This document shows, one piece after another, positions 19,601 through 20,637 of a DNA stretch of 20,637 nucleotides. Source of the stretch: Cladosporium sp. IMV 00045 (Eukaryota > Ascomycota > Dothideomycetes > Cladosporiales > Cladosporiaceae); NCBI GenBank assembly GCA_001931905.2, contig MSJI02000244.1, forward strand, positions 1 through 20,637, read 5' to 3'. The notes beneath the pieces were generated by a model that saw nothing but the letters and a program-made list of their open reading frames with translations, was not told the origin of the DNA and ran no database searches. Both the position numbers and the translations under genes were made by a program. Position 1 is the first letter of the stretch. Each line of letters begins with the position of its first letter.

Positions 19601-19748
19601 CGATTTCGTCTGGGGTGGCCCGATGTCTGGTGGCGAGTTCCTTCAAAGGCAGTTGAGTCCATCTCAGACGACGTTTTTTCGCGGTTTGCAGAGCAAGTTG
19701 CCATGCTTGTGCGCCTTCTAGGGCGTTTGTGTCTGCGTCGCCAGCCAT
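16608..19748 (-). CDS. MED5: Mediator tail subunit 5 (Med5/Nut1)
   Basis: Subunit of the tail module of the Mediator coactivator, acting in the nucleus between activators and RNA polymerase II. Intronless, 1046 residues. The helical, repeat-like body matches fungal Med5: an N-terminal AWQLALQTAKKRRLRW helix, a central stretch with NLLLPLCNVLNEWVHDQDS and EEFACILLFLLAAIHRYDL, then QAFYLLVPVLFDQSVLAC and LEFLLEPFLLPSLIGGISWL. The last 125 or so residues are acidic and low in complexity, rich in Asp, Asn, Gln and Gly. They end with EDIFAGLDMGDLGQDFDFS, the usual Med5 terminus. The start is the ATG at 19748 with G at -3 and +4; in-frame sequence just upstream has only a TTG. Promoter and leader lie in 19749-20415. 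Confidence 0.92.
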   Translation of the reverse strand: MAGDADTNALEGAQAWQLALQTAKKRRLRWTQLPLKELATRHRATPDEIADIAVRLHQRGRLFVDPLVPRYIEQLIRNRCTGSSHILMAMLRHSRLSDPATVADYNTGDEGSSIPPFEEQIFTLLRNMLAGMKFSASSWKAHGLVLALTRWLHVARKANEQDVGKRIDSGAVSGADSPAASTFDALGLLAIAVFGHRSFRDVEKQPWWKNRRPIIVTEMEQYDLHVLQWTQSQYAGHLQTLAKSRPFLETNEKGLPIFTDEQVLASISDIPVVNSRAGLFVWLNACLCARPLTDDATMRNYTLVRTNDNAQTAAVDLLIASFDVLTNALLRHESQENVRFLRSFICNKVPLLLHSLLGFNGPGAVENCIQMSFSVITMDPLTPLSTGATDVRDVLKKAKLEFLFACTLHSLIPERAIAGLVNEQSVTVPKMTKYTKDGLMAQTSNNTGRLDALIQELDSMNGNAGAISGCILDTVINLCTNRDTTELKNVCTSLTKKFPNLDIIMLFMQPANLLLPLCNVLNEWVHDQDSSEFQPPYEEFACILLFLLAAIHRYDLQAADLGLAQDNSFIVKMLQRAPQSSQISDLTDEQSKQLAKWIEGLYATDEQGETTGIGDEVMSQCPPQAFYLLVPVLFDQSVLACKTNALSINTILGGLEFLLEPFLLPSLIGGISWLVKHSWEDHNDADMLLQILEKLLKPSGSSQEMQAMHKCILAIVATPLESSLQELIRRKPEKKVQANGLIELLKPYLYQQRTMVIPRAELDAFAANGLLTQAVGNTVRDLSLWATNGGSDAPPRYATHLVHCALQVCNSPAVLQAIIHEVRDQTTIGNGSMALDVCAALVCAPDPASYTTLMNVGGPLPSQSRLSLRDAIRLSTSNIRQLLDMPMADAEALVRLARKVEAQSAVSQIALVNLPAAAEDQNMTDQVMQDLGLGTNDGAVATDNSLLGEGDLGQDVNTDFDTTDFTTATANPSIDLGNSFNQDGGNMMQLDNSGDIFGDLNIDFGQPAQQSGQGGTGDGNDQQNNAEEDIFAGLDMGDLGQDFDFS

Positions 19749-20415
19749 GTCCGAAGGCGAACGACAGGGAGGCTTCAGGACATTCAAGAAAGGATGATCC
19801 GGGGAAATTGCAGCCTAGGTAGCCAGAGTTGTGTGCAAATATGGTCCAGAAGCTGTATGAAGCCAAAAGATATATTAATTGATCCGAGTTGATATTGGCG
19901 ATAACGTGAAGTGAAAGTGGAAGATGGATGGCCTGAAGCTCCGGGGGGAGATCCAAAGTCCGCGCGCCTTGCCTCCTGCGAGGCTCGCGCCAAGCCAGCG
20001 CTTCTCAGCAAACATCCCCAGCTTCACCGCGAAGTCGCGAAGGTAATCGTCGACATTTACTGTCTGACAAGTAGCCTTCAATCGCTGATAAGGCTTGAGA
20101 GACGTCACCGCTTGAGAGACCTCAAGAGTATATTTTTCATTCTATCAAGAAGATACATCCAGAAGCTATGCAACAATGTCTACAGCCCGGGTCTCGTCAA
20201 GCCAGGGGGAAGATGGTCGTACTAACTTCATGGCGGAAAGCATGCAAGAAGGTAATTCAGGAATCGTGAGCATGTTTACGGCCCAAAGTCCTCGTGAGGT
20301 ACGCTGTCTTCACTAGAAACGTCTTCTGAGCTACTTTCAATTACGAGCTACGGCTCCGTCCCGAAACACCTGAGGACGGCATAATCCTAACATCAACTCT
20401 GGCATCGTCTACCCT
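19749..20415. other. MED5 promoter region and 3' flank of the right-edge SDR gene
   Basis: About 670 bp between two minus-strand genes. An AT-rich ATATATTAATT-like patch at about 19868-19880 lies 120-130 bp upstream of the MED5 start and could be the core promoter. No other feature is supported. Confidence 0.45.
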
Positions 20416-20637
20416 CTACCTAGTCAAACCAGTGGTGAGCGCACTTGGGTCAGCAAGGACCTTCTCCTTCATGGAAATCAAGTCGTCCACATCCCACTGG
20501 GCCCAGACATAGCGGCCGTTGAGGAAGTCCGCCTCGGGGCTGGCAAGCCAGACGGCAAAATCACCCGGCACCTTGACTGCACGTTTCATCGTCAGTGAGT
20601 GGCCCTCGGTTGTACAGCACTTCGGTTCTAAAAAAAA
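20416..20637 (-). CDS. Short-chain dehydrogenase, C-terminal fragment (runs off right edge)
   Basis: Last part of a minus-strand gene. From the stop at 20416-20418 the frame reads back through VPGDFAVWLASPEADFL and GRYVWAQWDVDDL, a C-terminal segment typical of a fungal SDR subgroup, and ends LTTGLTR. The last exon most likely begins at 20576, after a CTGAC branch motif and a CAG acceptor (20577-20579), giving 52 residues. The same frame also stays open to the edge, and a T-rich tract with TAG at 20628-20637 is another possible acceptor, so the true 5' limit is unsure. This is a different SDR type from the one at 15163-16134. The catalytic and cofactor motifs lie beyond the window. Confidence 0.72.
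   Translation of the reverse strand, partial: FFLEPKCCTTEGHSLTMKRAVKVPGDFAVWLASPEADFLNGRYVWAQWDVDDLISMKEKVLADPSALTTGLTR

Noticed and set aside
19749..19787. N-terminal extension of MED5 to position 19787
   Set aside because: The codon at 19787 is TTG, not ATG. The first ATG in frame is at 19748, with a good context.
14056..20637. Secondary-metabolite cluster suggested by one methyltransferase and two dehydrogenases
   Set aside because: No backbone synthase, transporter or pathway regulator is present, and MED5, a core transcription gene, lies between the two dehydrogenases.

Overview
The window is chromosomal DNA from a filamentous ascomycete (Pezizomycotina). Short GT-AG introns of 57-142 bp carry fungal branch-point motifs (an exact TACTAAC in GET1, CTGAC or CTAAC elsewhere). 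The gene set includes proteins with fungal-type architecture: a DASH subunit, Get1, Mediator Med5 and a fungal shugoshin. The gene content and style would suit a Dothideomycete, but that narrower placement is only an impression. I see no transposon, tRNA, rRNA, CRISPR array or plasmid-like element.

Layout, left to right. (1) 1-1703, minus: 5' part of the ribonucleotide reductase large subunit gene, three exons, running off the left edge, with a MluI-box and a TATA-like element upstream. (2) 3173-4684, minus: intronless ethanolamine-phosphate cytidylyltransferase (ECT1). (3) 5096-5879, plus: GET1, three exons, divergent from ECT1. (4) 6616-7113, minus: DASH subunit DAD2, two exons. (5) 7529-9772, plus: shugoshin, two exons, divergent from DAD2, so two chromosome-segregation genes share a 415-bp promoter. 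(6) 9773-11699: long non-coding stretch with a microsatellite, hairpins, a 16-bp palindrome and a pyrimidine-rich leader. (7) 11700-12746, plus: Ser/Thr-rich type I membrane protein resembling Mid2/Wsc-type wall sensors. (8) 14056-15027, plus: class I SAM-dependent methyltransferase, two exons. (9) 15163-16134, minus: classical short-chain dehydrogenase, three exons, convergent with the methyltransferase. (10) 16608-19748, minus: intronless Mediator subunit MED5. (11) 20416-right edge, minus: 3' end of a second short-chain dehydrogenase of unrelated subtype.

Most genes are housekeeping: dNTP synthesis, phosphatidylethanolamine synthesis by the Kennedy pathway, tail-anchored protein insertion, kinetochore attachment, cohesion protection and transcription. 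They do not form a pathway cluster. Two neighbouring pairs make functional sense: DAD2 with shugoshin (mitosis) and ECT1 with GET1 (ER membrane biology). I found no convincing new multi-gene system. The points most worth a second look are the DAD2/shugoshin shared promoter with SBF/E2F-like sites, the degenerate second domain of ECT1, the dilysine C-terminus of Get1, the methyltransferase with an unusual SAM-binding loop, the acidic tail of Med5, and the flips of C/G strand bias inside several genes. All exon boundaries were assigned by eye from splice signals and reading frame.
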